From positions 1,617,428-1,681,427 of the forward strand of contig NW_017962913.1 of the NCBI RefSeq assembly GCF_001661345.1: a DNA stretch of 64,000 bases. Reading direction: 5' to 3'. Positions 31,044 through 42,433 of this stretch are shown piece after piece. How positions within the stretch are numbered: the stretch's first letter is position 1; each line of letters begins with the position of its first letter. The DNA is from Ascoidea rubescens DSM 1968. Taxonomy: Eukaryota > Ascomycota > Saccharomycetes > Ascoideales > Ascoideaceae. The translations under genes and the position numbers were made by a program. The notes beneath the pieces were generated by a model, which worked only from the letters and a program-made list of their open reading frames with translations, made no database searches and was not told where the DNA came from.

Positions 31044-31893
31044 ACTATGTATCTGATTCTAAAGTGAGAAAACATAAAACAAATGGTTACATGAAAAATT
31101 TTAAATTTTTTTAATCAACTTTACTTTCAATTCAATAATTTTAATATTTATGCAACCTTATTCATTAATGTATATTAGATGTATGATATTTAATACATTT
31201 ATTTACCACTTTCCTCAGTTTCAATCAAATCTATATTTCTACCTCTTTCCCTCCTTTTTTTTTTATTTTGTTGTGTCTCATTTGGTCTTAACATTATTTA
31301 TCGCCTTTTGAATTTTTTGAATTTTTTTTTATTTAAGATACGCCACTTAATTATAATCGAAGACAAAGTTTCATGCTAAAAGTTTCTTGTGAATTATATT
31401 CAAAGTGCATTAACATGTTTTAAATTCTTAGTTTTATATAATCGAAATGATGCTTATTTTCATTTTCAAGTAATTTTTCATAAAAAACAAAAGATGTTAA
31501 AAATATTAAATGAGTTTAATTAAATTTTTATAATTTTTTGAGATTATTTTTGTTGAAGTTTTCAGTTACTTTTTTTAATAAATTTAGTTTTATATTTTAT
31601 TTTATTTTATTTCATTGTTATCTTTGAGAATTTTTGTTGTGTTTTTTTTTGTTTTCTTCATTTTACAATTAGTTTTTTATTTTTTTTTCCGTCCAATAAA
31701 TTTTTTCAAATTAATTTCGTTTCAATTCTTATTAATTTTTAATATCAGATGTCATTATAAATATTCAATTCTAGTATTAATATAATTTACAAAATTTTCA
31801 TTAAAAAACCATTAAAAAAACTAAAAAAACATCAAAAAATATTAAAAAACATTAAAAAAATTTATAGATTGCTCTAAAATAAACGACTGAATA
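31044..31893. other. Convergent intergenic region RIM9-TLG2
   Basis: About 850 bp of highly AT-rich DNA, long for a convergent pair. It has many T runs and, at 31800-31862, (CATTAAAAAA)-like repeats. No gene or RNA structure was recognised. Confidence 0.55.
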
Positions 31894-33030
31894 TTATATG
31901 AGAAAACTTTCTATTTGGTTTGCATTATTAAAATTATCAGATTCTAGGTTAGGCTTAGAGTCCTTATGGTCATTCTTCCCTTTGCCATCATTATTCGATC
32001 CACTATTTCCTCCTCCTCCTCCTAGATGTTTATGCGGTTTTGTAATCACCACTATCAACAAACCGAGAACAAGTAGAGACAATAATAGAATAATTTTACA
32101 TTTCTGAGTCCTCTTTTGAAAATTAGATGCTTTATTCAACTGTTTGTTAGATTCATGAATTTCTGTTTTAACATTTTCTAAGTTGTAATCAATTCTATCC
32201 AATATTGTGCCCTGATCGATAACCATGTTTTGCATTTCTTTAAATATAGCAGAAACCTCGAGTATTCCCTGTGCTAATTTTGATATTTCTTGTTCTCTTT
32301 GTCTTATTAAATTGGCGGAATCATGTTTTTGTAGTACTGTTGAAGACTCCTTTAATGCTTGTCTTGAGTATTCTTCCACTTCTTTTGTTTCAGTTTCTAA
32401 AGTGGCTAAATTTGAACTTGAGATAGTTGCAACACTTTTGCTGTTCAAATTTGCATCAAAATCTTCCTGTTTAAGAAACTTTATATAGTTATTCTGTAAT
32501 TTCCTAAAACTTGAGGAATATTTTTGGATTTTCAAAGCATAATTCTTTTTTATGTTTTCTATCATTATCAATTCACTCTTTTTTTTAATTAGTTTTGTCT
32601 CATTATTGGTCTTTTTTATGGTATCCAATTTTTTGACCAAACCGTAGCAATGCTGGAATTTTCTGGTGATTATGTAGTTGAGTTTTTCAATTTCTTCTTC
32701 GTCCATTGATCTATCATTGAAACCAGGCAATATGTTTTTCTTGTATAGCACAGTTAATTCTTCGATTCTCTTTGATATAAAATGTAGAGACTCGTCGAGC
32801 TCGCCATTCATGTCCAAAAAAGCAGGAGGAAGAGTCTTCATTTCAATCTCCTCTGGCCCATTTTCTATGCGATGCTCATCCAAGAAAGGATCATTTGCGT
32901 CGCTATATCCATCGTTATTTATCAAGCCCTGCTCTTCCTCAAGCAAAGTGTCAAACCTATCAGACAAGGAGCTGCTATGAGGAAAGGTCCGACGGTAGGA
33001 CAAGTATAAGTTGGTTCTGTCTCTGAACAT
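31894..33030 (-). CDS. TLG2: Tlg2, syntaxin-type t-SNARE
   Basis: Tlg2 is the syntaxin-16-type Qa-SNARE of the trans-Golgi network and endosomes. The N-terminus MFRDRTNLYLSYRRTFPHSS is nearly identical to the Vps45-binding peptide of S. cerevisiae Tlg2. An Habc domain (about 75-210) includes KNILPGFNDRS and KIQKYSSSFRKLQNNYIKFL. The SNARE helix EISKLAQGILEVSAIFKEMQ continues as MVIDQGTILDRIDYN and keeps the central Gln. A membrane anchor (IILLLSLLVLGLLIVVI) follows, then a Gly/Asn/Asp-rich lumenal tail, also seen in yeast Tlg2. At 378 residues it is close to the yeast length (397). No in-frame CTG codon was found in it. The ATG at 33030 is supported by the conserved first residues. Confidence 0.98.
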   Translation of the reverse strand: MFRDRTNLYLSYRRTFPHSSSLSDRFDTLLEEEQGLINNDGYSDANDPFLDEHRIENGPEEIEMKTLPPAFLDMNGELDESLHFISKRIEELTVLYKKNILPGFNDRSMDEEEIEKLNYIITRKFQHCYGLVKKLDTIKKTNNETKLIKKKSELIMIENIKKNYALKIQKYSSSFRKLQNNYIKFLKQEDFDANLNSKSVATISSSNLATLETETKEVEEYSRQALKESSTVLQKHDSANLIRQREQEISKLAQGILEVSAIFKEMQNMVIDQGTILDRIDYNLENVKTEIHESNKQLNKASNFQKRTQKCKIILLLSLLVLGLLIVVITKPHKHLGGGGGNSGSNNDGKGKNDHKDSKPNLESDNFNNANQIESFLI

Positions 33031-33383
33031 TGAAGCGTATTGGAGTAAACAAGCACAGTGCCTCTAGCTATTTGCCTTCAGTAGTATTCCAGTGGTGCTC
33101 CAGCAATTAGTCTCTGGGTAGTGATCAGTCTCTGGGTAGATCAATTTTTGAATGGTGATCCACTTTCTGCTGAATCAGCTCTTTGAACAATCAGAGCGAT
33201 GTGTTTCCGCTACAGCCTCAAATGACAGTATCCCGCTTCCACAGGGATCGAATGCAGAAAGCGCCGCATGCACGCCGCGTCTACACACAAACGGCGCATG
33301 CGCATCGGGGCGGGCAGCACAGGAAGAAGAGATATAAGATAGAGAGATATAGAAAGAGATAACAGGAAACTGAAGAGATAAGG
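33031..33383. other. TLG2 promoter / ROD1 3' end
   Basis: A 353-bp gap. It holds a strong GC island at 33225-33315 with GCGCCGCATGCACGCCGCG and GGCGCATGCGCAT-like words, then an AGATATA/GAGATA run beside the ROD1 stop. CAGTCTCTGGGTAG occurs twice near 33110-33140. No gene is seen. Confidence 0.55.
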
Positions 33384-35873
33384 CTAGGGCTTGTCCTTGT
33401 TCAAGTGGAACATGTTCTTAGATAGGTTGACGAGGGAGTTGCTGGTTTTGATGTGTGGGTGTGGGTTTGGGTCACCATGAGGGCCTGTTGGTGTGTGTGC
33501 TGGACTGTGTTGTTTCTCCATGGAAGGTCTGTCTGAGTCGTTGGCCACTGAAGAAGAGGTGTTGCTGGAAGACGAGTTATCGCTTTTAGACGAGTTGTCA
33601 GAGCCCAGAGAAGTGTTGCTTAGGACGTGGGCAATTCCAATGTCTGGCTGAAGGTTGTTGGGTATGGTTAGTATCGAGCTGGTTTTGTTGGAAGAGGGAA
33701 GTTTTCTGGAATTCATGAGCGAGGTGAGCTGATTAAATGAGCCAAAGCTATGATGGTTTTTGGTGTACTTTTTGGTATGAGATACTGAAAACGATCTTCT
33801 GTTTCTCACAGACTCCTCGTACGATGGCGCTAATATCTTTTCAAATTGATCGCTCTTAATGGCGGTTTTATAAGAAGGTACTTTTGACAAGTCTGTCCAG
33901 GAAGAAAATCTTGAATGGGAGTTGTTTTCCAAGGCACCTGGAGAATGAGGTAAAGAGCATGATCGCAAATTTACTGGGATACTATTGTTAACATCGATAG
34001 AATGACGATTGGTGCTGAAATAGTCGCCTTCATGTTCATTTTCTTCGATTGGAGAACCCAACAAAAAAGTAGCTTGGCTACCAGACCTCTTGTTTGTTAC
34101 TCTAGTGTTTTCTTCTCTTTCATTGTCTTTGTCATTATCGTTATCTCTTTCTCCCTCCAATCTCAAGTTTTGTAATTTTCTGGTTAAATGGCTAGAAGAC
34201 AAATTGTGAGATGAACTGGCCATGTTTAAATTAGAGCCTGACGGCGTTATTGCTGCAGAATTGGAACCTGATTCAATTGGTGAGCACAAATTGGGAGTTG
34301 GAACATCACACCAGAGTCTATCATAAACATGTTCACCATAATTGGGAGGAGCTATAATTGCAGTACCAAAGGGAATTGGTTTTTGAGGATTGAGTACATC
34401 ACCAAATAAAATTTGATCGTCCGTTGAGTCCTTTAATGAATTTGTAGTGTGATCATTTTTCTTGAACAATTTGTCATCAAAATCGGTGAAATTCTCGTTA
34501 ATATCATGTTTACAAGATATTGCAACATGGGGAGATATAAATAGGATAACAGGTAAGGAAGCTCTTAATTCAGAGACATGACCATCAGGATTTTTCAAGC
34601 CAATGTTGAATTTTAATTTGTGACGAACTTTTAACTGGTCGAGGATATGGCAATCTTGGGTGATTTTGGATAAACTTAGGGGCAATTGCATTAAAAAATC
34701 GATTGACCAACGATCATTTGATAGAGTTAGTTTGTTTGAAAAGTTTTGATTGATTTCAATGGATAGAGGCTCGATTAAAGCAGTGGAAATATCATGATAT
34801 TGGTGACTTTTCGGTTCTGGGATTTCATTTTGAACGAGGATTCTTTCATGATTACGGCTATGGTTAGGACTGTGGAGGTGAATGTATTCGATTAGAGTGA
34901 ATTTTATTCTTGATAATTTTAAACCTTTTAACAATGGAATTAGATTTAAAGTAATTGGAATGGCCGAGCCGATTGCGATTGCTCTTGAGGGAATGCTAAT
35001 TGAGTATTCTATTTTCTTGGGCCATGTATTTTCTACAGCCATTGTTTCAGCGAGTTCTAAGGAATCTGGAGTTAGGGTTCTTATTACTCGTAAATGTTTT
35101 GTAGCAGATATATCCTTTGACAATTTTCCCTTATGAAGGGTGCTTTGGATCTTATAGTACAAGACAGCGTTTTTAAGGCCTAGAACACTTTCTGGGATTG
35201 TTCCAGGAAGAACAAAAGAAAAGGGGAATTCATAGTTACCTTTTTCCAAGAAGAAGGAGGTGTTATTGTTGTGATGATCATTGTTGAGGTTGTTGAGGTT
35301 GTTGTTTGAAGTTGAATTATTTGAAGAGTTGAAATTGATTGGATTGGAAGAAGGTTGGTTTACAGGTTCGAAAATAAAAGGAGAAGTTAAAGTTGATAAG
35401 GACATTGAGGAAGCAAAAGAAGAAAATTTAGATTTTTTGTTTAAATTTTTCAAATTTGTTGAGGAATTTGAGTTTGAATTTGAATTTGAATTTAAATTTA
35501 AATTTGAATGAGAATGAGAATGAGAATGAGAATATAAATTTGAATTCTTTTGATAGTCTTGCAAGTTTTTTAAGAAATAATTATTGTCCAAATAGTGTTC
35601 ATATAAAGTCTTTTGCGAATAAACAGGTTTTTTAAATTCGCCATTTATAGTTTCATAAGTATCAAACCATCTTAATTTCAAGATGGCAGAGATCTTTAAG
35701 GATAGTTTTTTAAAGTGAATTGGTTCCAAGACCGACAAAACAATTGTGCCGGTGAGCAAGTTTGAAGGAGCAGAAGAAGATGGGCCTTTTATGATTACAA
35801 CATCGTATTGAGTTCCATTTAGTCTTATTTCGAATAGAGATGTTTTCTTGTTTGTTCTTGATAGAGAGTGCAT
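33384..35873 (-). CDS. ROD1: Rod1/Rog3-type alpha-arrestin
   Basis: This 829-residue arrestin-related adaptor corresponds to S. cerevisiae Rod1 (Art4) and Rog3 (Art7), which recruit the ubiquitin ligase Rsp5 to sugar transporters in response to glucose through Snf1. The arrestin N domain opens with LFEIRLNGTQYDVVIIKGPS and SGTIVLS-type sequence. The C domain has HLRVIRTLTPDSLELAETM, KKIEYSISIPSRAIAIGSAI and RHKLKFNIGLKNPDGHVSEL, all collinear with Rod1. A PPxY-type Rsp5 motif, PPNY, occurs in APPNYGEHVYDRLW near residue 510, as in Rod1. The C-terminal third is Ser-rich and probably phosphorylated. An Asn/Ser insert with a (TTTGAA)-type repeat lies inside the arrestin N domain. The ATG at 35873 is first in frame. 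Confidence 0.93.
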   Translation of the reverse strand: MHSLSRTNKKTSLFEIRLNGTQYDVVIIKGPSSSAPSNLLTGTIVLSVLEPIHFKKLSLKISAILKLRWFDTYETINGEFKKPVYSQKTLYEHYLDNNYFLKNLQDYQKNSNLYSHSHSHSHSNLNLNSNSNSNSNSSTNLKNLNKKSKFSSFASSMSLSTLTSPFIFEPVNQPSSNPINFNSSNNSTSNNNLNNLNNDHHNNNTSFFLEKGNYEFPFSFVLPGTIPESVLGLKNAVLYYKIQSTLHKGKLSKDISATKHLRVIRTLTPDSLELAETMAVENTWPKKIEYSISIPSRAIAIGSAIPITLNLIPLLKGLKLSRIKFTLIEYIHLHSPNHSRNHERILVQNEIPEPKSHQYHDISTALIEPLSIEINQNFSNKLTLSNDRWSIDFLMQLPLSLSKITQDCHILDQLKVRHKLKFNIGLKNPDGHVSELRASLPVILFISPHVAISCKHDINENFTDFDDKLFKKNDHTTNSLKDSTDDQILFGDVLNPQKPIPFGTAIIAPPNYGEHVYDRLWCDVPTPNLCSPIESGSNSAAITPSGSNLNMASSSHNLSSSHLTRKLQNLRLEGERDNDNDKDNEREENTRVTNKRSGSQATFLLGSPIEENEHEGDYFSTNRHSIDVNNSIPVNLRSCSLPHSPGALENNSHSRFSSWTDLSKVPSYKTAIKSDQFEKILAPSYEESVRNRRSFSVSHTKKYTKNHHSFGSFNQLTSLMNSRKLPSSNKTSSILTIPNNLQPDIGIAHVLSNTSLGSDNSSKSDNSSSSNTSSSVANDSDRPSMEKQHSPAHTPTGPHGDPNPHPHIKTSNSLVNLSKNMFHLNKDKP

Positions 35874-36447
35874 AATAAAGTAATGAAAAAAACAAGTTGT
35901 AGCGAGAATGAGAGAAGTCGATTGATAGTAAAAGAGAAATAATGAAATTTTCAGAAAAAAGAAAAAAGAAAAAAGATCTAGAGAAGATTTATGAGCTGAA
36001 TTTAAAGAAATTGACTGTATTAGTATTGAAGTTAGTATTGATATTGATAAGTAATATCAATCCAAGCGATGGTGAAATAGCAGTTGGGATGCAATTATTG
36101 GTATAAATATAAATATAAATATAAATATGAATATGAATATGAATATAAAATTTACAGGAACTGATCTCCAGACCAAAAGAAAAAAAAGGTTGAGGGAATA
36201 ACGTAGAGAAGAATAGAGATAGAGATTAGGGAGGAAGAAAAATAATGATGGTAGTATTAATATTCGTTTACTGTGGTTGATAATATATGAGACCCATAGG
36301 AGAGAACGCGAGTGATCGCAGAACACTCACAATGTCAATTAATCCTTAATGGATTATTTATATGATTGTGAACATGATTCGGTGCAATAAGACTGCAGTC
36401 ATAAAGATTGCACTAGATAGCGCTGTAGAGCTAACGCACGCGAAGCC

Positions 36448-36456
36448 AAACCCTAA
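36448..36456 (+). promoter_or_regulatory. Telobox AAACCCTAA upstream of GCN20
   Basis: A single AAACCCTAA, the type bound by Tbf1-like Myb factors that recognise TTAGGG. The match is exact, the function inferred. Confidence 0.35.
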
Positions 36457-36703
36457 CGGCGCTCCCCAATAGAAAGCCTAGATAATGGCACCAGCAGTAG
36501 CCCAGAGATCCAGTGCAACGGGCTGGGAATGCTTCTGTTTGCTCCTCCAGCAGAGGGCCCTATCCGAAGCTCCACTCCCAGCTATCTGTGCTGCTCCAGC
36601 CGCCAGCCGAGCTGTTTTCTCTTCCTCCACGATAAGCTCCAACTGCTCCGAAAGCTATTTCCGCCGGCAAGATCTCGTGACCCTGTCGGCGTCTTTGAGT
36701 GCG

Positions 36704-36711
36704 TGACGTCA
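36704..36711. promoter_or_regulatory. CRE palindrome TGACGTCA upstream of GCN20
   Basis: A perfect ATF/CREB palindrome in a GC-rich island 226 bp before the GCN20 ATG. In yeast such sites are bound by Sko1, Aca1 or Hac1-like bZIP factors. The assignment is inference. Confidence 0.45.
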
Positions 36712-36936
36712 AAACGCGCGCCGGAAACGTCCCGGAGACGGCCGAGGATTGTGTCACATGTGTGGTGTCCGTGCTTCTATCCTTTTTCGATTGGAGCACC
36801 GTCGGAGTGGCGACGCTCTCTGCTGACATAACGCTGCTGTTTTGGGAATTGTTCTGAAATCTTTTTTTGCAGTGAAAAGTTCTGCTGAATCTCCTGCTCA
36901 GTTTGATCTCAAAGCATTGGCAGCAGAATCACACCC

Positions 36937-39189
36937 ATGACGAGTATTGGTTCCAAAGTACGTCTGGCAGCTCCTTCCATAGACCCTGTTGTGTCTGACT
37001 ACACCATTGGCTATATCCAGCATGTCTCCAACAGCACCACTGACAGTGTTGCATCCCAACAATTGGATATCAAAGCTGAATTATCTTTTGTCAACGATCT
37101 TCTAGTCAGTGCTGGGGGAAACCCCAAGAAAGTGTCCCAGCTTATATCGAGTCTATCTGCCGATCTAGAGACACAATTAAAGGATAACGCAGAAAAATTG
37201 AATCTCACCGGTGACACCTCAAAGAGACTATTAGACATCAATTTACTAAATAGTCACACTAGAAAGGTCAACAACTCAATGGCCCTTATGGGTGCCACAA
37301 GAGATATTGAACACACTGGAAGAAAAATAGAAACTAGAGTCGATAAGAAAAAATTAGAAAAAGCTGAAAGAAAAATTGCTAAAAAAGTCGCTAAAAGAGA
37401 CAACAAATTTGTTAAATACGAAGCCTCCAAATTGTTAAACGAAACCCAAGATGAAAACTACGACGAATTTTTCCTCAAAATCAACCCCATCGACTTTGGT
37501 TCTGGTGCCGGTAAATCAAAAGATATTAAAATTGAAGACTTTGATTTATATGTCGGTGCAGGCCAAAGAATCCTTTCCAATGCTACTTTAACTCTAAGTT
37601 ATGGCCGTAGATATGGGTTGGTAGGTCAAAATGGTATCGGTAAATCAACCCTTTTAAGAGCTTTATCAAAGAGAGAACTAAATGTCCCCAAACATATAAG
37701 TATCCTACATGTCGAACAAGAATTAAGAGGTGATGAAACAACTGCCCTACAATCCGTTCTTGATGCCGATGTTTGGAGAAAGCAATTACTATTTGAAGAA
37801 AAAAAAATTAACGACAGATTAAATGAAATTGAATCTCTAAGAAACGAATTCCATGAAGACTCACTAGAAGTTAAAAAACTAGACAACGAATCAGGCGATT
37901 TACAATCCCACTTGGAAGAAATCTTTGAAAAACTAGAAGAAATGGAAAGTTCAAAAGCTGAAGGTAGAGCTGCCTCAATTTTATTCGGTTTAGGCTTTTC
38001 AACTGAATCTCATTCAAAACCAACAAATTCTTTCTCCGGTGGTTGGAGAATGCGTTTAGCTCTTGCAAGAGCTTTATTTTGTAAACCGGATTTGTTATTG
38101 CTTGATGAACCTTCCAATATGTTGGATGTTCCTTCCATCACTTACTTGGCCAACTATCTTCAATCTTATCCCTCAACTGTTTTAGTTGTCTCTCATGATC
38201 GTTCATTTTTAAACGATGTTGCAACTGATATCATTCACCAGCACTCAGAAAGACTAGATTACTATAGAGGTGCAAACTTTGATTCCTTTTACGCAACTAA
38301 AGAAGAAAGAATGAAAAATGCAAAAAGAGAATACGAAAATCAAATGGCCTATAGAAAACATTTGCAAGAATTTATTGACAAATTTAGATACAACGCTGCT
38401 AAATCTTCTGAAGCTCAATCTAGAATTAAAAAATTGGAAAAATTACCTATATTAGAGGCTCCGGAAGAAGATAAAACAATAACTTTCAAATTCCCTGACC
38501 CGGAAAAATTATCTCCTCCAATTCTTCAATTACAAAATATCACTTTTGGTTACTCAAAGGACAATTTATTGCTAAAAAATGTGGATTTTGACGTTCAATT
38601 GGATTCAAGAATTGCATTAGTGGGTGCTAACGGTTGTGGTAAAACTACTCTATTGAAAATTTTAATGCAGCAATTAGACCCAATAGATGGTATTATCAGT
38701 AAAAATCCAAGATTAAGAATAGGTTATTTTGCTCAACATCATGTCGACTCAATGGACTTAAATTTATCAGCTGTAGCTTGGATGGCTCAAAAATTCCCCG
38801 GCAAAAATGATGAAGAATATAGACGTCATTTGGGTTCATTTGGTATAACTGGTACGTTAGGTTTACAAAAAATGGAATTATTATCTGGTGGTCAAAAATC
38901 AAGAGTGGCATTCGCTGCTCTATGTATGAATGAACCTCATGTTTTAATTTTAGATGAACCTTCAAATCACTTAGATACTTCCGGTCTAGATGCTTTAGCT
39001 GATGCCCTAGATAAATTTAAAGGTGGTGTGCTTATGGTTTCGCATGATGTTTTCGTCATTGATAAAGTATGTAACCAAATTTGGGTTAGTGAAGATGGTA
39101 TTGTCAGTAAATTTGGTGGCTCGATCTTTGATTATAAGAGATACATTTTATCTGAAGCTGATTCAAAGGGTGTTGTGAAAAAACAATAG
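36937..39189 (+). CDS. GCN20: Gcn20, ABCF ATPase of the Gcn1-Gcn20 complex
   Basis: Gcn20 is a soluble ABCF ATPase which, with Gcn1, binds ribosomes and promotes Gcn2 activation on amino-acid starvation. The 750-residue product is collinear with the S. cerevisiae protein (752). It has the Gcn1-binding N-terminal region ([20 protein letters not shown]), a first ABC domain with Walker [10 protein letters not shown] near 230, signature FSGGWRMRL and Walker [12 protein letters not shown], and a second with GANGCGKTT near 563, [14 protein letters not shown] and [14 protein letters not shown]. The C-terminus SKGVVKKQ matches yeast AGVVKKH. Both ATP sites are intact. Only one in-frame CTG was found, at residue 10. 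The ATG at 36937 aligns with the yeast start. A 66-bp gap separates its stop from that of DIS3. Confidence 0.98.
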   Translation: MTSIGSKVRLAAPSIDPVVSDYTIGYIQHVSNSTTDSVASQQLDIKAELSFVNDLLVSAGGNPKKVSQLISSLSADLETQLKDNAEKLNLTGDTSKRLLDINLLNSHTRKVNNSMALMGATRDIEHTGRKIETRVDKKKLEKAERKIAKKVAKRDNKFVKYEASKLLNETQDENYDEFFLKINPIDFGSGAGKSKDIKIEDFDLYVGAGQRILSNATLTLSYGRRYGLVGQNGIGKSTLLRALSKRELNVPKHISILHVEQELRGDETTALQSVLDADVWRKQLLFEEKKINDRLNEIESLRNEFHEDSLEVKKLDNESGDLQSHLEEIFEKLEEMESSKAEGRAASILFGLGFSTESHSKPTNSFSGGWRMRLALARALFCKPDLLLLDEPSNMLDVPSITYLANYLQSYPSTVLVVSHDRSFLNDVATDIIHQHSERLDYYRGANFDSFYATKEERMKNAKREYENQMAYRKHLQEFIDKFRYNAAKSSEAQSRIKKLEKLPILEAPEEDKTITFKFPDPEKLSPPILQLQNITFGYSKDNLLLKNVDFDVQLDSRIALVGANGCGKTTLLKILMQQLDPIDGIISKNPRLRIGYFAQHHVDSMDLNLSAVAWMAQKFPGKNDEEYRRHLGSFGITGTLGLQKMELLSGGQKSRVAFAALCMNEPHVLILDEPSNHLDTSGLDALADALDKFKGGVLMVSHDVFVIDKVCNQIWVSEDGIVSKFGGSIFDYKRYILSEADSKGVVKKQ

Positions 39190-39255
39190 ATCCGCTATTA
39201 TATATGTATTTTATGAGTCTATAAAAATAAGCATTAATGAGATTTTTATTTAATT

Positions 39256-42249
39256 CTAAACCAAAACAAGTTCGGCTTTTCTTTTACTAGTTCTTTCGTC
39301 AAAGACAGATTTAACTTGTACAATAACTCTATCAAAGACAGCAACTGTTCTTTTAACATTTTTCTTGTTTTTAAATGATAATTCAAAGTTATCCTCATCA
39401 AATACGGCCGAATTGGGATCTCCCAAACTTTCTAATTTAATTAAACTTTCAACACCAAATTTAGGAACAAGCACAACTATCCCATTGGAAAAAATCTTAA
39501 TAACATAACCTTCTTCAGAACTTTCGTTGTTTTTCATAACTTGGCCAACATAATATTCTATACTAGCTCTTCCAGCAAATTGAGCATTTCTGTGTCTCTT
39601 GTTGATATTTTTTGCTATTAAATCCATTTTATTTTTATCTCTATGGATGATATCCAATGATTCATATCCTATAGCAGCAGCCAATTGTCGATGAGCCACA
39701 ACATCACAATAACGACGAATTGGTGAGGTAAAATGAGTATATATATCTACTGCTAAACCATAATGTTTAAATTCAGGATAAGAAAATGAGCCTGATATAA
39801 AATATTCAGCAGCTAGCATGCAACGAGTTGACATAATTCGAAGTAAGGTATTGAAATAGGGATCTTTAGGATCAACACAATTATCTAATGAATCAGCCAA
39901 TGCTTTAGAGTTTTCTAAAGAAATGTGCATATTTTTTCGAACTTTAAGCATTTGATTTAACAAAGTAAAATTTGTTGCTGGGGGATCACCATGTCTTCTT
40001 AACATTGCAGTTTGTTCAAAGGAACTGTAAATTTTTCTGGCAACAGAGATATTGGCTAACAACATAAACTCTTCAACAAGAGAGTTTGTGGCTAATAGTT
40101 TTTTAACTTCTACTTCACTGGGATCATAGGTTTCACTATCCATGTGAACTTTTACTTCGGGGGAAGCTAGGTTAAGAGCACCAGCATCCAATCTTTTCTG
40201 TTTTAGTTTGATAGATAGTTGAAGCAAAGCTCTCATTCCGTTTGTTAGTTCATCTTGGTTGTTTTTGTCATCTATTCTTAATTGGGCTTGTTCATAAGAA
40301 AAGGCTTCTCTGGATTTTATTATAGATTTTGTGTAATCAACGTTGATGATATTAGCATCATCATCCAATTCCCATATTACGGAGAAAGAGAATCTGTCAA
40401 CATAGGGCTTCAAAGAACATAAATCAGTTCCTAATAGTAAAGGAAGCATGTCGATTCTTTTATCAACAAGATAGACAGAAGTGGCTCTTGAAGCACCTTC
40501 AGCATCTAAGGGGGTATTTGGTTTCACAAAATGAGTGACATCGGCGATATGAACACCAACTTCCCAGTTTCCATTTGGTAATCTTCTTGCATGTAAAGCA
40601 TCGTCAATATCGACACAACCTGGAGGATCGATAGAGCAGACCAATCTATCTCTCAAGTCTTTTCTTTTTTTGATCAATTCGTCAGCATTAAGATCCTGTG
40701 GGACTTTCCAGCTATGACCTTCTTTGGGAAGACAGTCAAGGACATTTTTGCTAAAGGGTTTGTACTCAACGCCGTATTCTAGTAATAAAGCCTCAGTTTC
40801 AGCTTCTACACTCTCGATTTCACCCAAAGAACGAACAAAGTGACCTTGAGGGTATTTTGAGTTTATTGGCCAGGAATCAATAGATATGACAATTCTTTTT
40901 CCAATCAATTCTTTCATTCTTCTGGTTCTAATACGAACTTTTGGTAGGGATTTGTCCATCAACGCGACAAAGCAAGATTTTGTAGAGTTTGATTTAAGGT
41001 CGTTTAAATCAATGGAATGGGAAGAAATTTGGCCAACAAAAGGTCTCCAGTTTCTTTTAACTATACCGACAACTTTAGCAGTGGGCAAGATGACAGAGGA
41101 TTCAGAGTTTGGGTCAGCATTTTGGGTCTTGAGAGCTTCATAAATTAAGAGTTTTCTTTCTGTTTCAGAAATGGAGATGGTTTTGTTATTTTTGTTATCT
41201 TCGGAGTCGTCATCATCAGCGTTATCATTTGCATTTACTACGTCATCTTCCATGATTAGAGAAGAGGGTTTTTTCCACTTTTCCTTGGGCAATAATTCAA
41301 CAACTACCTGGTCACCGTTGAAAGCTCTGTTAAGAGATTCTCTTCCAAGAATTAGGAGAGGTTTAGACAAGTTTGGGACTGAGACTTGACCCTCCAAAAA
41401 GTTGTATGGGGAGACATTGACAATGCCTTGATATAGAGTTGCATTTTTGAGGCCACCCATCAATTTAGCAGTTGAGTAGTATTCGGGATAGGTTATCTGG
41501 TGTTTATTTTTGGAGAAGTCATTGGATGGTTCGTCGTCGTAGTTTGGAATCAAATCTTTCAAGTCGTTTGCGTTGGGAAAGTAGTCGATATACTCAAATA
41601 GAGATTTTGATAAAATGCCTTCTTTTTTGGCTTTTTCTCGACTGTCGCGATCATTGCAAAGAAACACAACCTGAATCGGAGAATAGTGGTCTTTATCCTG
41701 ATAAGTGGAAAGGTGCAGTTGGAACCATTGGCAGAATTGTCTTATTGCTCTATCATTTCGATCGTTCATTGATTCGCTGGGGTTTCGATAGACGTAGCAG
41801 TCCTGGTGAAAATCGTTGTGGAACACAGCAAACCTCTTCTCATCGCTTCGAACAAGACTTCTTATTCTTGTGTATATTGGAAAGCTTCGGTTTCGCACCT
41901 CTTCGAGCACGGTTTGAGGAATCACCACATCGAAGAAAATGGAGGAGCTCTCGATCAAGTCAATGGCGTGGAGAATGATGTTGGTGTCAAGCACCAAGTA
42001 ATGGTGGGCCAAACCCTCCAAGCTCAAAGGGGTTGCTGAGAGAGTGAAGTGAACGAAGTTGCCCTCAGGATCTGGCTTGAGGATATTCTGGCAGTAGGTG
42101 CAGCCCTTGGAGAGACAGGGAATGTCGTCTCTCAAGTAGTGCTCTCGCACAACCTTTGAGGCGTCGCCATTTCTGGAACGCACAAACACCTTCTGTGTAA
42201 CGACCAAGCCATTGGTGAACAGTCTCTTGCTGGGGTTTTCGATGGCCAT
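39256..42249 (-). CDS. DIS3: Dis3/Rrp44, exosome ribonuclease
   Basis: Dis3 (Rrp44) is the catalytic subunit of the RNA exosome, with endo- and exonuclease activity. The 997-residue product matches S. cerevisiae Dis3 (1001) along its length. A CR3-type Cys cluster ([14 protein letters not shown]) is followed by the PIN endonuclease domain with acidic residues in [28 protein letters not shown] and FLCNDRDS. Two cold-shock domains include [20 protein letters not shown]. The RNB domain has the metal-binding motif [17 protein letters not shown] near 541 and [20 protein letters not shown], and an S1 domain ends the protein. Both nuclease sites look intact. An acidic Asp/Asn insert lies at about residues 335-355. 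The ATG at 42249 is followed by [20 protein letters not shown], close to the yeast N-terminus. It shares a 184-bp promoter with PFF1, containing CACGTG at 42324. Confidence 0.98.
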   Translation of the reverse strand: MAIENPSKRLFTNGLVVTQKVFVRSRNGDASKVVREHYLRDDIPCLSKGCTYCQNILKPDPEGNFVHFTLSATPLSLEGLAHHYLVLDTNIILHAIDLIESSSIFFDVVIPQTVLEEVRNRSFPIYTRIRSLVRSDEKRFAVFHNDFHQDCYVYRNPSESMNDRNDRAIRQFCQWFQLHLSTYQDKDHYSPIQVVFLCNDRDSREKAKKEGILSKSLFEYIDYFPNANDLKDLIPNYDDEPSNDFSKNKHQITYPEYYSTAKLMGGLKNATLYQGIVNVSPYNFLEGQVSVPNLSKPLLILGRESLNRAFNGDQVVVELLPKEKWKKPSSLIMEDDVVNANDNADDDDSEDNKNNKTISISETERKLLIYEALKTQNADPNSESSVILPTAKVVGIVKRNWRPFVGQISSHSIDLNDLKSNSTKSCFVALMDKSLPKVRIRTRRMKELIGKRIVISIDSWPINSKYPQGHFVRSLGEIESVEAETEALLLEYGVEYKPFSKNVLDCLPKEGHSWKVPQDLNADELIKKRKDLRDRLVCSIDPPGCVDIDDALHARRLPNGNWEVGVHIADVTHFVKPNTPLDAEGASRATSVYLVDKRIDMLPLLLGTDLCSLKPYVDRFSFSVIWELDDDANIINVDYTKSIIKSREAFSYEQAQLRIDDKNNQDELTNGMRALLQLSIKLKQKRLDAGALNLASPEVKVHMDSETYDPSEVEVKKLLATNSLVEEFMLLANISVARKIYSSFEQTAMLRRHGDPPATNFTLLNQMLKVRKNMHISLENSKALADSLDNCVDPKDPYFNTLLRIMSTRCMLAAEYFISGSFSYPEFKHYGLAVDIYTHFTSPIRRYCDVVAHRQLAAAIGYESLDIIHRDKNKMDLIAKNINKRHRNAQFAGRASIEYYVGQVMKNNESSEEGYVIKIFSNGIVVLVPKFGVESLIKLESLGDPNSAVFDEDNFELSFKNKKNVKRTVAVFDRVIVQVKSVFDERTSKRKAELVLV

Positions 42250-42433
42250 TACTTTGTGTTAGCACTGATTTCTTCCCCAGAAACAGCTCAAATTTTTCAT
42301 CTCCAGCACGAGATCCGAGGAGGCACGTGACTTACGATGCACAGACCCGACTTCCGGGCAGTGTCTGTTTTGACAGCAAAAGCTGCTGTTTCTGGAGCAC
42401 AGTTCAGCTCCTTCTCTGTTGCCAGAATCTGCG

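Larger units (their letters stand above)
35874..36936. other. Divergent promoter region ROD1-GCN20
   Basis: About 1.06 kb. The ROD1 side is AT-rich with a (TATAAA)n/(TATGAA)n repeat (about 36103-36150). The GCN20 side is GC-rich (about 36420-36830), with the telobox-like AAACCCTAA at 36448 and TGACGTCA at 36704. An ATG-led open frame at 36485-36706 has no recognisable content and is treated as composition-driven. TTTTTTTGCAG at about 36862 resembles an acceptor, but no donor is evident. Confidence 0.55.

Noticed and set aside
36485-36706. ATG-led open frame upstream of GCN20
   Set aside because: No recognisable content; it lies in a GC island where several frames are open. At most an upstream frame without evidence.
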